Positions 55,125 to 63,604 of a stretch of DNA of 64,000 nucleotides are shown here, piece by piece. Origin of the DNA: Lyngbya sp. HA4199-MV5 (GTDB lineage: Bacteria > Cyanobacteriota > Cyanobacteriia > Leptolyngbyales > Leptolyngbyaceae). The DNA lies in the NCBI GenBank assembly GCA_019359375.1, contig JAHHHL010000009.1, forward strand, positions 1 through 64,000, written 5' to 3'. Each line of letters opens with the position of its first letter. Position 1 is the first letter of the stretch. A model generated the notes under the pieces. That model was not told the origin of the DNA. It ran no database searches and worked only from the letters and a program-made list of their open reading frames with translations. Both the position numbers and the translations under genes were made by a program.

Positions 55125-55637
55125 TCAATGATGAGAATGGGACGAAAACTGCATGGGTGCATTTGGCGATCGCACCTCATAATCAATGCACAACCCTGGA
55201 ATAGGAACGGCTCTTACAGTAGCTTCCATCAACGCTCGATCAGCCGCCATTTCCACATAGATGCGATCGTCCTGCATCAGAATTGACCAATGATGATTTC
55301 CCAACACATGACCCAGATAAATGAGATCGATCGCATGACCCGTTGCATCACCTTGAAAGCTCAGAACCATCACGGTCTGGGCATGAAGATGGATTAACAA
55401 CAGTTGGTTTGATTGAGTGACAAACACATCGCCTGCACTCAAGGCACGATCGCGGCTTTTCAAGATGCCAAGCTCAATGCCATCGGTGGAATGGGCATGA
55501 ATGCGACCTTTGGCGCGATCGTCTGGCTGTAGATAAACCTCTAACAAGTCTCCTGCGTGTCGCGCTTGCATCACTTGCTGCTGCAACTCAGGGTCAGTCT
55601 CGTGATTGCCTAAATAAGTTTCTGCCAGGATGGTCAT
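55125..55637 (-). CDS. ureE: Urease accessory protein UreE (nickel chaperone)
   Basis: A 170-residue nickel-binding chaperone. The N-terminal RARKRG-type peptide-binding domain covers residues 1-75 (DRAKGRIHAHSTDGIELGIL) and the metal domain reads HAIDLIYLGHVLGNHHWSIL. The C-terminus FSSHSHH is a short histidine tail. The start ATG overlaps the ureD stop as ATGA, so ureD and ureE are coupled. Confidence 0.93.
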   Translation of the reverse strand: MTILAETYLGNHETDPELQQQVMQARHAGDLLEVYLQPDDRAKGRIHAHSTDGIELGILKSRDRALSAGDVFVTQSNQLLLIHLHAQTVMVLSFQGDATGHAIDLIYLGHVLGNHHWSILMQDDRIYVEMAADRALMEATVRAVPIPGLCIDYEVRSPNAPMQFSSHSHH

Positions 55638-56548
55638 TTGGGCACCTCTGGTAAAGCAGGCTGACCGTTTAGCTGACGCATTTTCGTGAGTGCATGGTTG
55701 ATGTAAGCCTTGGCGATCGGCACATTTGATGCCATCACTCGTACCAGAAAGCCATTACAGTTCGGTAAGAGAGAACTGGCAACCATCACATCGGTTTGTG
55801 TCTGAGCAAACTGCTCTAACTCCAGACTTAGCGTGTGTAAATCTCCATCAGGCAACACCAGAATGATGCTGGCAAGAATGGGTTGAGACGCAAAAAGAGG
55901 GCTTAGATGCTGCTGACCATTTCCCTTTAGCTGCATCGCATCAGCAAAAATCAGATTTCCATCGGGTGTATAGACATTTAAGCGATTGATATAATGATGG
56001 AAGTGAAAGCACTCGCCTCTCGCTAACCGACCCGGAACCATCATGTCGCTGAGAAAAAGGCTTCCTGTCGGTGCCAGTGTCACTCGCATCGTTTGTTTCA
56101 AATTTGCATCGCGGTACAGAATGATGGGTTCTGGAGCGTACTCCAGACTGGCACCCGAACCAATTTCAACCTCGTAGTGAATACGGGCACAGTAATCCGC
56201 TGCCATCTGATGCACCTTGGTTGCCGACTGGTCGGTGAGATAAAGAGCCGTACGATCGAGCAATCGCACACTAATCTGAAACACATCACCCGCCAGCAGA
56301 CCTGGTGAGGAATTCATGATGTAAAGGTAGGTGCGATGAGGATCAGTAGGATCAAGCCGCAGCGCCCGTGAGAGTCTGAAGGGATAGGTAGCATACTGAC
56401 GCTGCACAAAGGATTGATGGTTACGATCCAGCCCAATTCGTACAGAAAGTTGATGGGAGGATGCACGATCGAGCGCAACCAGGGATGGATTCATGGATGG
56501 ATTGATCAGTTCAGCAACCATGCCTACCGCCGTTTTTAGTCTTCTCAA
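55634..56548 (-). CDS. ureD: Urease accessory protein UreD
   Basis: A 304-residue accessory protein of the UreDFG complex. Indicators: YIMNSSPGLLAGDVFQISVR, TDQSATKVHQM, LEYAPEPIILYRDANLKQ, and DMMVPGRLARGECFHFHHY. The ORF opens with a TTG at 56,548; an ATG at 56,521 (codon 10) or 56,494 (codon 19) may be the true start. It follows the DNA methyltransferase gene by only 45 bp, so the boundary of the inserted restriction-modification segment is directly upstream. Confidence 0.92.
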   Translation of the reverse strand: MRRLKTAVGMVAELINPSMNPSLVALDRASSHQLSVRIGLDRNHQSFVQRQYATYPFRLSRALRLDPTDPHRTYLYIMNSSPGLLAGDVFQISVRLLDRTALYLTDQSATKVHQMAADYCARIHYEVEIGSGASLEYAPEPIILYRDANLKQTMRVTLAPTGSLFLSDMMVPGRLARGECFHFHHYINRLNVYTPDGNLIFADAMQLKGNGQQHLSPLFASQPILASIILVLPDGDLHTLSLELEQFAQTQTDVMVASSLLPNCNGFLVRVMASNVPIAKAYINHALTKMRQLNGQPALPEVPK

Positions 56549-56593
56549 AAAATTTATATATTTATCTCATAATTATCAAATTTACTTGGAGTT

Positions 56594-57544
56594 TCATGTA
56601 TGCATCATTTCAAAAAGCTCTAACTGTTTCTTGACGATGCCTCTTTTCTCACTACTGCCATCTCTCATATACTGAAAGATGCAGTCTGCAATATATTGTC
56701 CAAGTTTAACAGGCACCGCGTTACCAATCATCTGTTCTATAGATGTTTTCGTCCCAGACCATTTGAAACTTTCTGGAAAAGTCTGGAGATAGCTTCTTTC
56801 TTTCGTCGTCAAAGGACGAGCCTCTTTTGGATCACAAGGGTCTCCTTCATGCCTCTTGTAATTTTTGGGAATTGGTCTATTTACACCTCGAATCGTTGGA
56901 CTAGGTTCATAAATACTGAAAATCCCCCTTCTTGCATAGCTTCTCGGATGCCGATAATAGAACTCACAGCCTAACTTTGCGCCTAAATAGTCGTAAACCG
57001 TCATTGGAATATCAGCTTGATTCTTAGCGCAGTACTCATCAATAAATCCATCATTTGAATATAAATGCCCTATAAGGATAAATCTCTTTCGAGTTTGAGG
57101 AACACCGCAATAGCTAGCATCTAAAACAACAGAACTCAATCCATAGCCGCTTTTTTTAAGTATTGAAAAAGCTTCTTGCAGTACTCGACTTTTTCGTATC
57201 CGCTCAACATTCTCCATCAAAAACCATTCAGGCTTTACTGTAGAAACTATTTTTGCGTACGCAATTGTTAAATCTGCGTGCCCAAGAGATTCGTCTCTTT
57301 TCCCCGCACTTGAAAAGTCTTGACAGGGGGGACTACCGATAATTATCTCTGGCTTCCATTCTTTGAACTTTCCTACATCTTCAACGTGTGACAGATCAAC
57401 TTGAAAAACAGGATGAGTAAAGTTAGCCGTGTAAACATCACAGGCATCTTTCCATTTATCAAAAGCTGAAACAACTTCAAACCCTGCTGTTTCAAACCCT
57501 AATGAAAGTCCTCCACATCCAGAAAATAAATCAATCGCTCTCAT
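56594..57544 (-). CDS. DNA cytosine-5 methyltransferase of a type II RM system
   Basis: A 316-residue C5-methyltransferase. Motif I DLFSGCGGLSLGFETAGFE; motif IV GSPPCQDFSS with catalytic Cys74; motif VI MENVERIRKS; motif VIII QTRKRFILIG; motif X IGNAVPVKLGQYI. Start ATG is 2 bp after the endonuclease stop. The pair is more AT-rich than the flanking urease genes and has no HIP1 site. Target specificity would follow the endonuclease, probably GRCGYC (inference from the HindVP family). Confidence 0.92.
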   Translation of the reverse strand: MRAIDLFSGCGGLSLGFETAGFEVVSAFDKWKDACDVYTANFTHPVFQVDLSHVEDVGKFKEWKPEIIIGSPPCQDFSSAGKRDESLGHADLTIAYAKIVSTVKPEWFLMENVERIRKSRVLQEAFSILKKSGYGLSSVVLDASYCGVPQTRKRFILIGHLYSNDGFIDEYCAKNQADIPMTVYDYLGAKLGCEFYYRHPRSYARRGIFSIYEPSPTIRGVNRPIPKNYKRHEGDPCDPKEARPLTTKERSYLQTFPESFKWSGTKTSIEQMIGNAVPVKLGQYIADCIFQYMRDGSSEKRGIVKKQLELFEMMHT

Positions 57545-57546
57545 AG

Positions 57547-58623
57547 TTACTCAAAAAGATCAGGCGAATTAAAAATGATTGCATCAAATCGTCTTTCAGG
57601 ACTTAATAAATTTTGTCCTCCACCAAGAATAATTTCTTTTATTTGCGTTTTGGTAATTCTTGGACGTGTCAAGATGTCGCTCTTCATGTACTTATGTGTT
57701 AACCTTCCACTCACAGCAAAAGCTTTATCATTATCATTGTCGTATGATAGTCCATCAATGACTACACTATGATTTATTTGACCATTTAAGCTAAAGTCGT
57801 AGAGCATCTTAAAAAGCCAAACAACGGTTCTTACTTGACGACTTATCTTTTTCTGTATGGTTATTTCTCTCCTCGCAACATTCAAGAACAGTTGAGCAAA
57901 AGCTAGATTGCTCCATACAAAAACATCTAGGCAATTCTCTGCAAGTTTAGGGCTTTTACCTTCTGTTTTCCACACTGGTTGCATTACTAAAGGTTCTTGC
58001 TCATCAAGAATAGAAAGCATTATCCTGTCAATGGCAGCACTTATTTTGGACACAGAAGAAAGAATGTTTACCCCTTCCTTCCAATCTTCAATTGCATCAA
58101 AGCCATCTCCAATTAAAGCAACCAAGTTCTCTAAACTGTCTTGAAAGTGTTTGGCGATACTGCAAGCCAAATAAACAATTGTGTCGGGTCTAATAACTAG
58201 CTCGCTGCCAAATTTCTCATCTCCTAGATTGCAGGTTGTGTGGTCTGGAAGTGCTGTTAACTTAATCTCAATTCCTTTCAAACAAGACTTGTCTATTCTA
58301 CTTAGTGTTACCAAATCAATTCTTGGAAAATCGCCTGTTACTAGCTGCTGAAATGGTGAATATTGACTTTCAAATGCATAAAAAATATTTTCAGAGGCTA
58401 CATCAAGTCCATAGAGAACTGTAGTGCTAACGCTGCTGTGATAAGTTTCAAGGTTCCGATCAAGCTTGAGATAAACGTTCTCAAATCCTTGGCACTCTAA
58501 AAATACTGCCAAAGCTGCCGGAAACGATGAATTAAATTGGTTCTTACCCCAAACCTCTTTTTGGGTAAAATCTCGGTTTGAGTAATTAATTCCAAAGAGA
58601 CCAGGTTTCTGGCTATCAGTCAT
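57547..58623 (-). CDS. HindVP-family type II restriction endonuclease
   Basis: A 358-residue protein from the ATG at 58,623 (an upstream ATG at 58,662 adds 13 unlikely residues). The N-terminus KPGLFGINYSNRDFTQKEVW and GKNQFNSSFPAALAVFLE is the hallmark of the HindVP family, whose founding members cut GRCGYC. Possible metal-binding acids are in PRIDLVTLSRID and KGIEIKLTALPD (an E-X-K arrangement). Paired with the C5-methyltransferase 2 bp downstream. The pair is inserted between ureG and ureD, in the operon direction. Confidence 0.85.
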   Translation of the reverse strand: MTDSQKPGLFGINYSNRDFTQKEVWGKNQFNSSFPAALAVFLECQGFENVYLKLDRNLETYHSSVSTTVLYGLDVASENIFYAFESQYSPFQQLVTGDFPRIDLVTLSRIDKSCLKGIEIKLTALPDHTTCNLGDEKFGSELVIRPDTIVYLACSIAKHFQDSLENLVALIGDGFDAIEDWKEGVNILSSVSKISAAIDRIMLSILDEQEPLVMQPVWKTEGKSPKLAENCLDVFVWSNLAFAQLFLNVARREITIQKKISRQVRTVVWLFKMLYDFSLNGQINHSVVIDGLSYDNDNDKAFAVSGRLTHKYMKSDILTRPRITKTQIKEIILGGGQNLLSPERRFDAIIFNSPDLFE

Positions 58624-58669
58624 TAGCGGCTTCAAAGCGTAACACTTAAAATTTAAGCACAAAACTAAG

Positions 58670-58691
58670 ACATTTTTACTACATTTTTACT
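58670..58691. repeat. Tandem ACATTTTTACT duplication at the ureG/RM junction
   Basis: ACATTTTTACT occurs twice in direct contact (58,670-58,680 and 58,681-58,691); the ureG stop codon lies at their boundary. It may be a scar of the insertion. Confidence 0.7.
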
Positions 58692-59314
58692 AAAGTGGTG
58701 ACTGGTCGAAACAATAACTTGTCAAAAATGAACTGCATCACCTGATCCAACCCTTCACCCGTTTTGCAGTTGGTATAGGCGATCGGTTTACCCTGTCGGC
58801 GTTCGGTGGCTTCACGATGAATCAGGTCTAGATCGGCTTCCACATAGGGAGCAAGATCAATTTTGTTGATTACCACTAAATCTGCTTGCATAAAACCCGG
58901 ACCGTTTTTACGGGGAATGTCATCACCTGCACCCACATCCAGCACAAAGATATAGGCATCGATTAAGTCATAGCTGAAGGTTGAGGCGAGATTATCACCA
59001 CCACTTTCCACAAATACGAGGTCGAGTTCAGGGAACGATCGCTCCAGGTTGCGAATTGCCAGCAAGTTCATGGTGGGATCTTCACGAATGGCGGTATGAG
59101 GGCAACTGCCCGTTTCCACACCAATGATGCGATCGCTAGGCAAAAAGCCTTTCCGCTTGAGGCGATCGGCATCTTCCTGTGTTAATAAATCATTGGTGAC
59201 AACGGCAACTTCAATGCCCTGCTGCATCAACAATGGCACTAACCGTTCGAGCAGCGCTGTTTTACCACTGCCAACGGGACCGCCTACCCCCAAACGCGCC
59301 ACTGATTTTTGCAT
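58679..59314 (-). CDS. ureG: Urease accessory GTPase UreG
   Basis: A 211-residue SIMIBI GTPase that powers nickel delivery. P-loop GGPVGSGKT at residues 11-19; VVTNDLLTQEDA; GVETGSCPHTAIREDPTMN; ESGGDNLASTFS; and the guanine motif INKIDLAP. Started at ATG 59,314; the longer frame is non-coding. After EGLDQVMQFI the C-terminus (FDKLLFRPVTTLVKM) is longer than I expect for cyanobacterial UreG and its final codons coincide with the junction repeat, so the tail may have been changed by the insertion. The start follows the ureC stop by 22 bp. Confidence 0.93.
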   Translation of the reverse strand: MQKSVARLGVGGPVGSGKTALLERLVPLLMQQGIEVAVVTNDLLTQEDADRLKRKGFLPSDRIIGVETGSCPHTAIREDPTMNLLAIRNLERSFPELDLVFVESGGDNLASTFSYDLIDAYIFVLDVGAGDDIPRKNGPGFMQADLVVINKIDLAPYVEADLDLIHREATERRQGKPIAYTNCKTGEGLDQVMQFIFDKLLFRPVTTLVKM

Positions 59315-59336
59315 CGTTTTTGCCTGCAATCTAGGT

Positions 59337-61043
59337 TTACCGAAACATATACAGCCGACCGAGTGGTACTCGTGAAACGGGTTCACAGGTGGCAATCTCA
59401 CCATCCACCCGCACCTGAAACGTGTCTGGATCCACTTCAATCTCAGGGCAGGCGTTGTTATGGAGCATATCGGCTTTACTGAGCGATCGCGTCCCTTCCA
59501 CAGGCAGCAGTTGCTTACGTAGCTTCAACTTGTCGGGCAACCCATGCTCCAATGCTGTTTGAGTGACAAAGCAAAAGGAAGTGGATTGCTTCGCACTGCC
59601 AAAACTGCCCCATTGAGGGCGATAGAGAATGGGTTCACAGGTCATCAGCGAGGCGTTGGATTCACCCATCGGCGACCAGGCAATGAAACCACCTTTGATA
59701 ATGAGTTCTGGCTTGATGCCAAAAAAGCCTGGTTGCCACAGCACAATGTCTGCCACTTTGCCCGGTTCAATGGAACCGACATGAGCATCAATGCCACAGG
59801 TTTTTGCTGGGTTGATGGTATATTTTGCCAGATACCGTAGAATGCGCTGGTTATCGTTGCGCTCATGATCTTCTGGCAATGTTCCCCGTTGGTCTTTCAT
59901 CTTGGATGCCAACTGCCAGGTGCGACAGATGACTTCACCAATGCGACCCATCCCCTGACTATCGGAACCCATCATGCTGATGGCACCCATGTCGTGCAGG
60001 ATATCTTCCGCGGCGATCGTTTCAGCCCGAATGCGTGATTCGGCAAAGGCCACATCTTCTGGCACTTTCGGATTCAAGTGATGACAAACCATCACCATAT
60101 CCAGGTGTTCATCAAAGGTGTTGACGGTGTAAGGATTGGTGGGATTGGTGGATGATGGCAGGCAATGGGAATAACCAGCCACTTTGATAATGTCTGGGGC
60201 GTGCCCACCGCCTGCGCCTTCGGTGTGATACATATGAATGGTACGACCTCGAATCGCTGCCATCGTATCTTCCACATAGCCCGACTCGTTCAACGTATCG
60301 GTGTGGATCTGTACCTGAAGGTCATACTCATCGGCTACAGACAGGCAGGTATCGATGACCGCAGGCATGGCACCCCAGTCTTCGTGGATCTTGAGTCCGA
60401 TCGCGCCTCCTTCCACCTGTTCTACTAAACTGGCAGGCAGGCTGGAACTCCCTTTGCCGAGAAACCCAAAGTTCATCGCAAAGCCTTCGGAGGCTTGCAG
60501 CATCAAGCCCATGTTGTATGCCCCGCCGGAACAGATACCTACCGTCACGGGACCTAAGCCGCCGCCAATCATTGTAGTGAGTCCGCTAGAAAGCGCTTCG
60601 GCACAAAGTCCAGCGCTGTCAAAATGAACATGACAATCAATGCCGCCGGGAGTTGCAATCAACCCTTCCGCCGATCGCACATCGGTATTAGCGCTAATCA
60701 CCAGGTTGGGCTGCACACCATCCATCACGCCCGGATTACCCGCTTTGCCAATGCCGATAATTCGACCATCCTTAATGCCAATGTCAGTCTTAACAATGCC
60801 CTGCACCGGATCCATCAGCACGACATTGGTGATGACCAGATCCAAGGCACCCTCGGCGGCGGTTACACCAGGAGCCAACCCCAACCCATCGCGCAAGGTT
60901 TTGCCACCGCCAAAGACGCATTCGTCACCGTAAACAGTCGTGTCTCGCTCGACTTCCGCGATTAAAGACGTGTCTCCTAACCGAATCCGATCGCCCGTTG
61001 TGGGACCAAATAACTCGGCGTAGCGCTCTCGACTAATTTCCAT
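59337..61043 (-). CDS. ureC: Urease subunit alpha
   Basis: A 568-residue catalytic subunit that hydrolyses urea to ammonia and carbamate. All nickel ligands are visible: His138 and His140 (GIDCHVHF), the carbamylated Lys218 (GLKIHEDWG), His247 (VQIHTDT), His273 ([14 protein letters not shown]) and Asp361 ([10 protein letters not shown]). Cys320-His321 (MVCHHLNP) form the mobile flap. Started at ATG 61,043 ([15 protein letters not shown]); it overlaps the end of ureB by 11 bases. Confidence 0.98.
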   Translation of the reverse strand: MEISRERYAELFGPTTGDRIRLGDTSLIAEVERDTTVYGDECVFGGGKTLRDGLGLAPGVTAAEGALDLVITNVVLMDPVQGIVKTDIGIKDGRIIGIGKAGNPGVMDGVQPNLVISANTDVRSAEGLIATPGGIDCHVHFDSAGLCAEALSSGLTTMIGGGLGPVTVGICSGGAYNMGLMLQASEGFAMNFGFLGKGSSSLPASLVEQVEGGAIGLKIHEDWGAMPAVIDTCLSVADEYDLQVQIHTDTLNESGYVEDTMAAIRGRTIHMYHTEGAGGGHAPDIIKVAGYSHCLPSSTNPTNPYTVNTFDEHLDMVMVCHHLNPKVPEDVAFAESRIRAETIAAEDILHDMGAISMMGSDSQGMGRIGEVICRTWQLASKMKDQRGTLPEDHERNDNQRILRYLAKYTINPAKTCGIDAHVGSIEPGKVADIVLWQPGFFGIKPELIIKGGFIAWSPMGESNASLMTCEPILYRPQWGSFGSAKQSTSFCFVTQTALEHGLPDKLKLRKQLLPVEGTRSLSKADMLHNNACPEIEVDPDTFQVRVDGEIATCEPVSRVPLGRLYMFR

Positions 61044-61455
61044 GACCGTTCTCCCCTGACTCGTTCTCTGTGCGGGTGCTATAGCCCAGTGATCGCACCC
61101 GCTCCATCGCCGCTGCTTTTGCCTCAGGCGCATCTAACGACTGATTCACCAGGCTATTAAGTCCATGCATAGAGCGAGTACCACCGATCGCCACCAGAGC
61201 CACGGTTTTGGTATCGCCCGGTTCAAACCGTACCGCTGTCCCTGCCGGAATATCTAGCCGAAAGCCATAGGCTTCAGCACGATCGAACTGCAAGGTACGA
61301 TTCACTTCAAAAAAGTGGTAGTGAGAACCGACTTGAATGGGACGATCGCCCAAATTCGCGACGGTTAACGTTTTGGCTGCGCGTCCAGCATTGAGTTGCA
61401 GAGTTCCGGGGGCACACAACACTTCACCTGGAAACGAGTTTGAACCATTGGTCAT
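61033..61455 (-). CDS. ureB: Urease subunit beta
   Basis: A 140-residue beta-rich subunit that clamps the alpha subunit. It has [37 protein letters not shown] and [18 protein letters not shown], all standard. I start it at ATG 61,455 ([12 protein letters not shown]), 4 bp after the ureA stop; an upstream frame to 61,518 overlaps ureA and is less likely. The last 15 residues ([12 protein letters not shown]) overlap the ureC start. Confidence 0.95.
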   Translation of the reverse strand: MTNGSNSFPGEVLCAPGTLQLNAGRAAKTLTVANLGDRPIQVGSHYHFFEVNRTLQFDRAEAYGFRLDIPAGTAVRFEPGDTKTVALVAIGGTRSMHGLNSLVNQSLDAPEAKAAAMERVRSLGYSTRTENESGENGHGN

Positions 61456-61459
61456 CGCA

Positions 61460-61774
61460 TCAAACTCCAGCGCTACGAATGGGATGGTGAATGCTGATGA
61501 GCTTGGTGCCATCGGCAAAATGCGCTTCCACCTGAATCAGCGGAATCAATTCAGTCACACCGGGCAGCACATCGTCGATCGTCAGCAACATTGCCCCTTC
61601 AGACATGAGCTGTGCCACGCTTTTGTCTTCGCGTGCGCCTTCAATCATGGCATCGGTAATGTAGGCGATCGCTTCTGGCACATTCAGCTTCAGACCTTTT
61701 TCCTTCCGGCGACGAGCAATTTCTGCTGCTGTAAAAATTGTTAACCGCTCCATTTCTCTGGGAGTTAAGTACAC
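61460..61774 (-). CDS. ureA: Urease subunit gamma
   Basis: A 104-residue subunit with [40 protein letters not shown] and a C-terminal [20 protein letters not shown]. The start is GTG at 61,774, giving the family opening [10 protein letters not shown]; an out-of-frame ATG overlaps it by two bases. First gene of the operon, about 26 bp from the predicted transcription start. Confidence 0.95.
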   Translation of the reverse strand: MYLTPREMERLTIFTAAEIARRRKEKGLKLNVPEAIAYITDAMIEGAREDKSVAQLMSEGAMLLTIDDVLPGVTELIPLIQVEAHFADGTKLISIHHPIRSAGV

Positions 61775-61806
61775 ATCAACTCTCCACGACCTTTGACAAC
61801 TCCCGC

Positions 61807-61848
61807 ATTACACTGCTTCTATTGAGATGAATGAGTAGCAAAAGTTAC
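61807..61848 (-). promoter_or_regulatory. NtcA-type promoter of the urease operon
   Basis: Read leftward, GTAACTTTTGCTAC (61,848-61,835) is a perfect GTA-N8-TAC site for the nitrogen-control activator NtcA. After exactly 22 bp comes TGTAAT (61,812-61,807), one mismatch from TATAAT. This is the class II NtcA architecture, which replaces the -35 box. The start would be near 61,800, 26 bp before the ureA GTG. Confidence 0.75.
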
Positions 61849-61945
61849 AAAACTCATCAAGTCTGTCTCAAGGCATTTGCTTTGAGCATGGTCTACAGCA
61901 TTGCCTAACAGTTAGAATAAGCGCGACACTGTACGAGGTTCAACC

Positions 61946-62206
61946 ATGCCCCGGCTTAATCCGTTTACGCTCCAGATGGAAATCACCCGCATGTTTGAGC
62001 AGGGGCAGTCGTTTTTTGCCACGCTGAAGGTGCAGGACTGGCTGAAGGAACGGAATGAGAATCCTGCTACCTATGACATTTTGTTTCACCAAAAACCTGC
62101 ACTGCCTGGATCGGGACAGGTCATGGTCATAGACATTGAACTTCGCCGTAAAGATGGACAGCCTGTAGACACTTGGTTGCAGGAAGAAGTGAATCGTCAC
62201 GGTTAA
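61946..62206 (+). CDS. Small conserved cyanobacterial protein, unknown
   Basis: An 86-residue protein beginning MPRLNPFTLQMEITRMFEQG, with a compact alpha/beta pattern (TYDILFHQKPALPGSGQVMV and VIDIELRRKDGQPVDTWL). No known function. Its TAA stop uses the TA of the target site and the first A of a MITE; without the MITE the frame would stop at TAG in the same place, so the protein is unchanged. Divergent from ureA. Confidence 0.65.
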   Translation: MPRLNPFTLQMEITRMFEQGQSFFATLKVQDWLKERNENPATYDILFHQKPALPGSGQVMVIDIELRRKDGQPVDTWLQEEVNRHG

Positions 62207-62483
62207 GGATCGTGGATTAAATAAGTTCAACAACCTCAACCGTTGACCTGTAAGGGCGCGTCATGCGGTCAACCGTCGTTGCCATTGACCGAATTCCTTC
62301 TCCCAACAAATGTTCCGCTGCTTTACCCGCAAAGAATGGCTCAAACAGATACAGGGGTGCAGACACAAGCCCTAATCCTTCAAAGGGCGCAATATCGGCA
62401 CCAAACACTGCGCCCAGCGATCGATGCTGCTCACTCTAACTGGCTTTGCCTTCCTTCTCCGGTCTTGTTTAATCCACTATCCT
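62206..62483. mobile_element. MITE with 20-bp inverted ends and TA target duplication
   Basis: The left end reads AGGATCGTGGATTAAATAAG and the right end, complemented, AGGATAGTGGATTAAACAAG: 18 of 20 identical. TA is present on both outer sides (62,204-62,205 and 62,484-62,485). A 2-bp TA duplication is characteristic of IS630/Tc1-mariner relatives. No transposase domain fits in 278 bp; the leftward frame inside (62,217-62,408) is not a transposase I recognise. Confidence 0.85.
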
Positions 62484-62877
62484 TAGCACTCAATAGAGCT
62501 TGAGCCGTTCGTAAGATCTCATCTAACCCGCAATCTTTGGGCATGACGATATCTGCCTGCATACTCAACGTGTGATCCAGGGTGAGATCGCTACGACTGA
62601 TAAAGGCTGAGGTGAGAATGGCAAGGGGTGGGTGCTTGAGTTGCGTTTTTAACTGGTGAATGATTTCGATGCCGTTGGTCGCCGTTTCATGACGATGGTT
62701 AGGCGCGATCGTAAAATCGATCATGACCAGATCGTAGGATTCAAGCGGAGAATTCAAAAAACTCTGGACATCCGTAAAGGTCGTAACATCAAAACTCGCC
62801 CTAAAAAAGCGCTGGATGGCAAGGCACCAGTTTTCGTCATCGTCCAGTACAGCTACTTTGGGTTTTGAATCAGTCAT
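62431..62877 (-). CDS. Stand-alone receiver-domain protein with MITE-coded tail
   Basis: A 148-residue protein with a response-regulator receiver domain: acidic pocket VLDDDENW, phosphorylation site in YDLVMIDFTIAP, Ser/Thr in LAILTSAF and Lys in VMPKDCG. There is no output domain. Residues 133-148 (DSGLNKTGEGRQSQLE) and the stop codon come from the right inverted end and interior of the MITE. A CheY-like or phosphorelay role is possible; no kinase is adjacent. Confidence 0.8.
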   Translation of the reverse strand: MTDSKPKVAVLDDDENWCLAIQRFFRASFDVTTFTDVQSFLNSPLESYDLVMIDFTIAPNHRHETATNGIEIIHQLKTQLKHPPLAILTSAFISRSDLTLDHTLSMQADIVMPKDCGLDEILRTAQALLSAKDSGLNKTGEGRQSQLE

Positions 62878-63198
62878 CGTTGCGATGTATAACTTAGCTT
62901 GCGATCGAGACGGTTGAGCGCATCAACACATCTCACGCGAAGCGATGATGTGCTGTCATCACAGGAAGCAAGCCACCGCATCGCACTAAAAGACTACCAG
63001 CCCAGTAATGACTCAGCGCACTGTATCTACGCACTGTACCTGTAGATTGGTAGGCTGCAACGGCGTGTGTCTACACGCAATGGCTCACGTTGCTATCGTA
63101 CTGCGATCGAGTCGCCACAAACTTCAGCTTTTATTAATCAGCATCTTGATCAACGTTTGCTAGCATCTTGACGAACAGCAACCTGAGGCACGTTTGAT
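62878..63198. other. Gene-free divergent region
   Basis: Includes a hairpin GCGTGTGTCTACACGC (about 63,063-63,078) and a direct repeat AGCATCTTGAYSAAC (about 63,140 and 63,161) just upstream of the Nif11-like gene. No gene. Confidence 0.45.
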
Positions 63199-63585
63199 AT
63201 GGCACCTGCAACTGTATTGCGATTCATGCAAAAGACTGCCCAAGACGAAGCGCTCCGTCAACAGCTTGAAACCTTGCTTGGGGTTGGTGATGGCAACATT
63301 AGCAGTGAAGCTGAGCTAGATGCCGATGAAACCGAAGTGCTGAAAGGCGAACGCGCTCCCGTCGTTGCGGCTTTTGCGACTCAGCATGGCTTTGCCTTCT
63401 CTGCCGATGATCTCGTCACCGTGGTGGAAGCCTTCCAGAAGCACCAGTTCGGTGAGTTATCTGATGCTGAGTTTGCGACCTTAGTAGGTGTAGCAACGCC
63501 TGAGGACGTAACGCTCAAAGCAACGGCAAACCCGCTCAAGCGTTTATCACGCTATTTGGGTGAAACCTATCTCGGCATTCGGTAG
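63199..63585 (+). CDS. Nif11-like protein
   Basis: A 128-residue helical protein. VLRFMQKTAQDEALRQQLE and VAAFATQHGFAFSADDLVTV match the two halves of the Nif11 domain, separated here by an acidic segment (EAELDADETEVLKGE). Nif11 proteins are common in cyanobacteria; some serve as leaders of secreted modified peptides. There is no double-Gly core here; the C-terminus ends LSRYLGETYLGIR. Function unknown. Confidence 0.6.
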   Translation: MAPATVLRFMQKTAQDEALRQQLETLLGVGDGNISSEAELDADETEVLKGERAPVVAAFATQHGFAFSADDLVTVVEAFQKHQFGELSDAEFATLVGVATPEDVTLKATANPLKRLSRYLGETYLGIR

Positions 63586-63604
63586 GTCGCGATCGCTGTG
63601 TGAG

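Noticed and set aside
62217-62408. Leftward 63-residue open frame inside the MITE
   Set aside because: It ends in the inverted terminal repeat and has no transposase motif; kept only as part of the element, although it could be a captured gene fragment.
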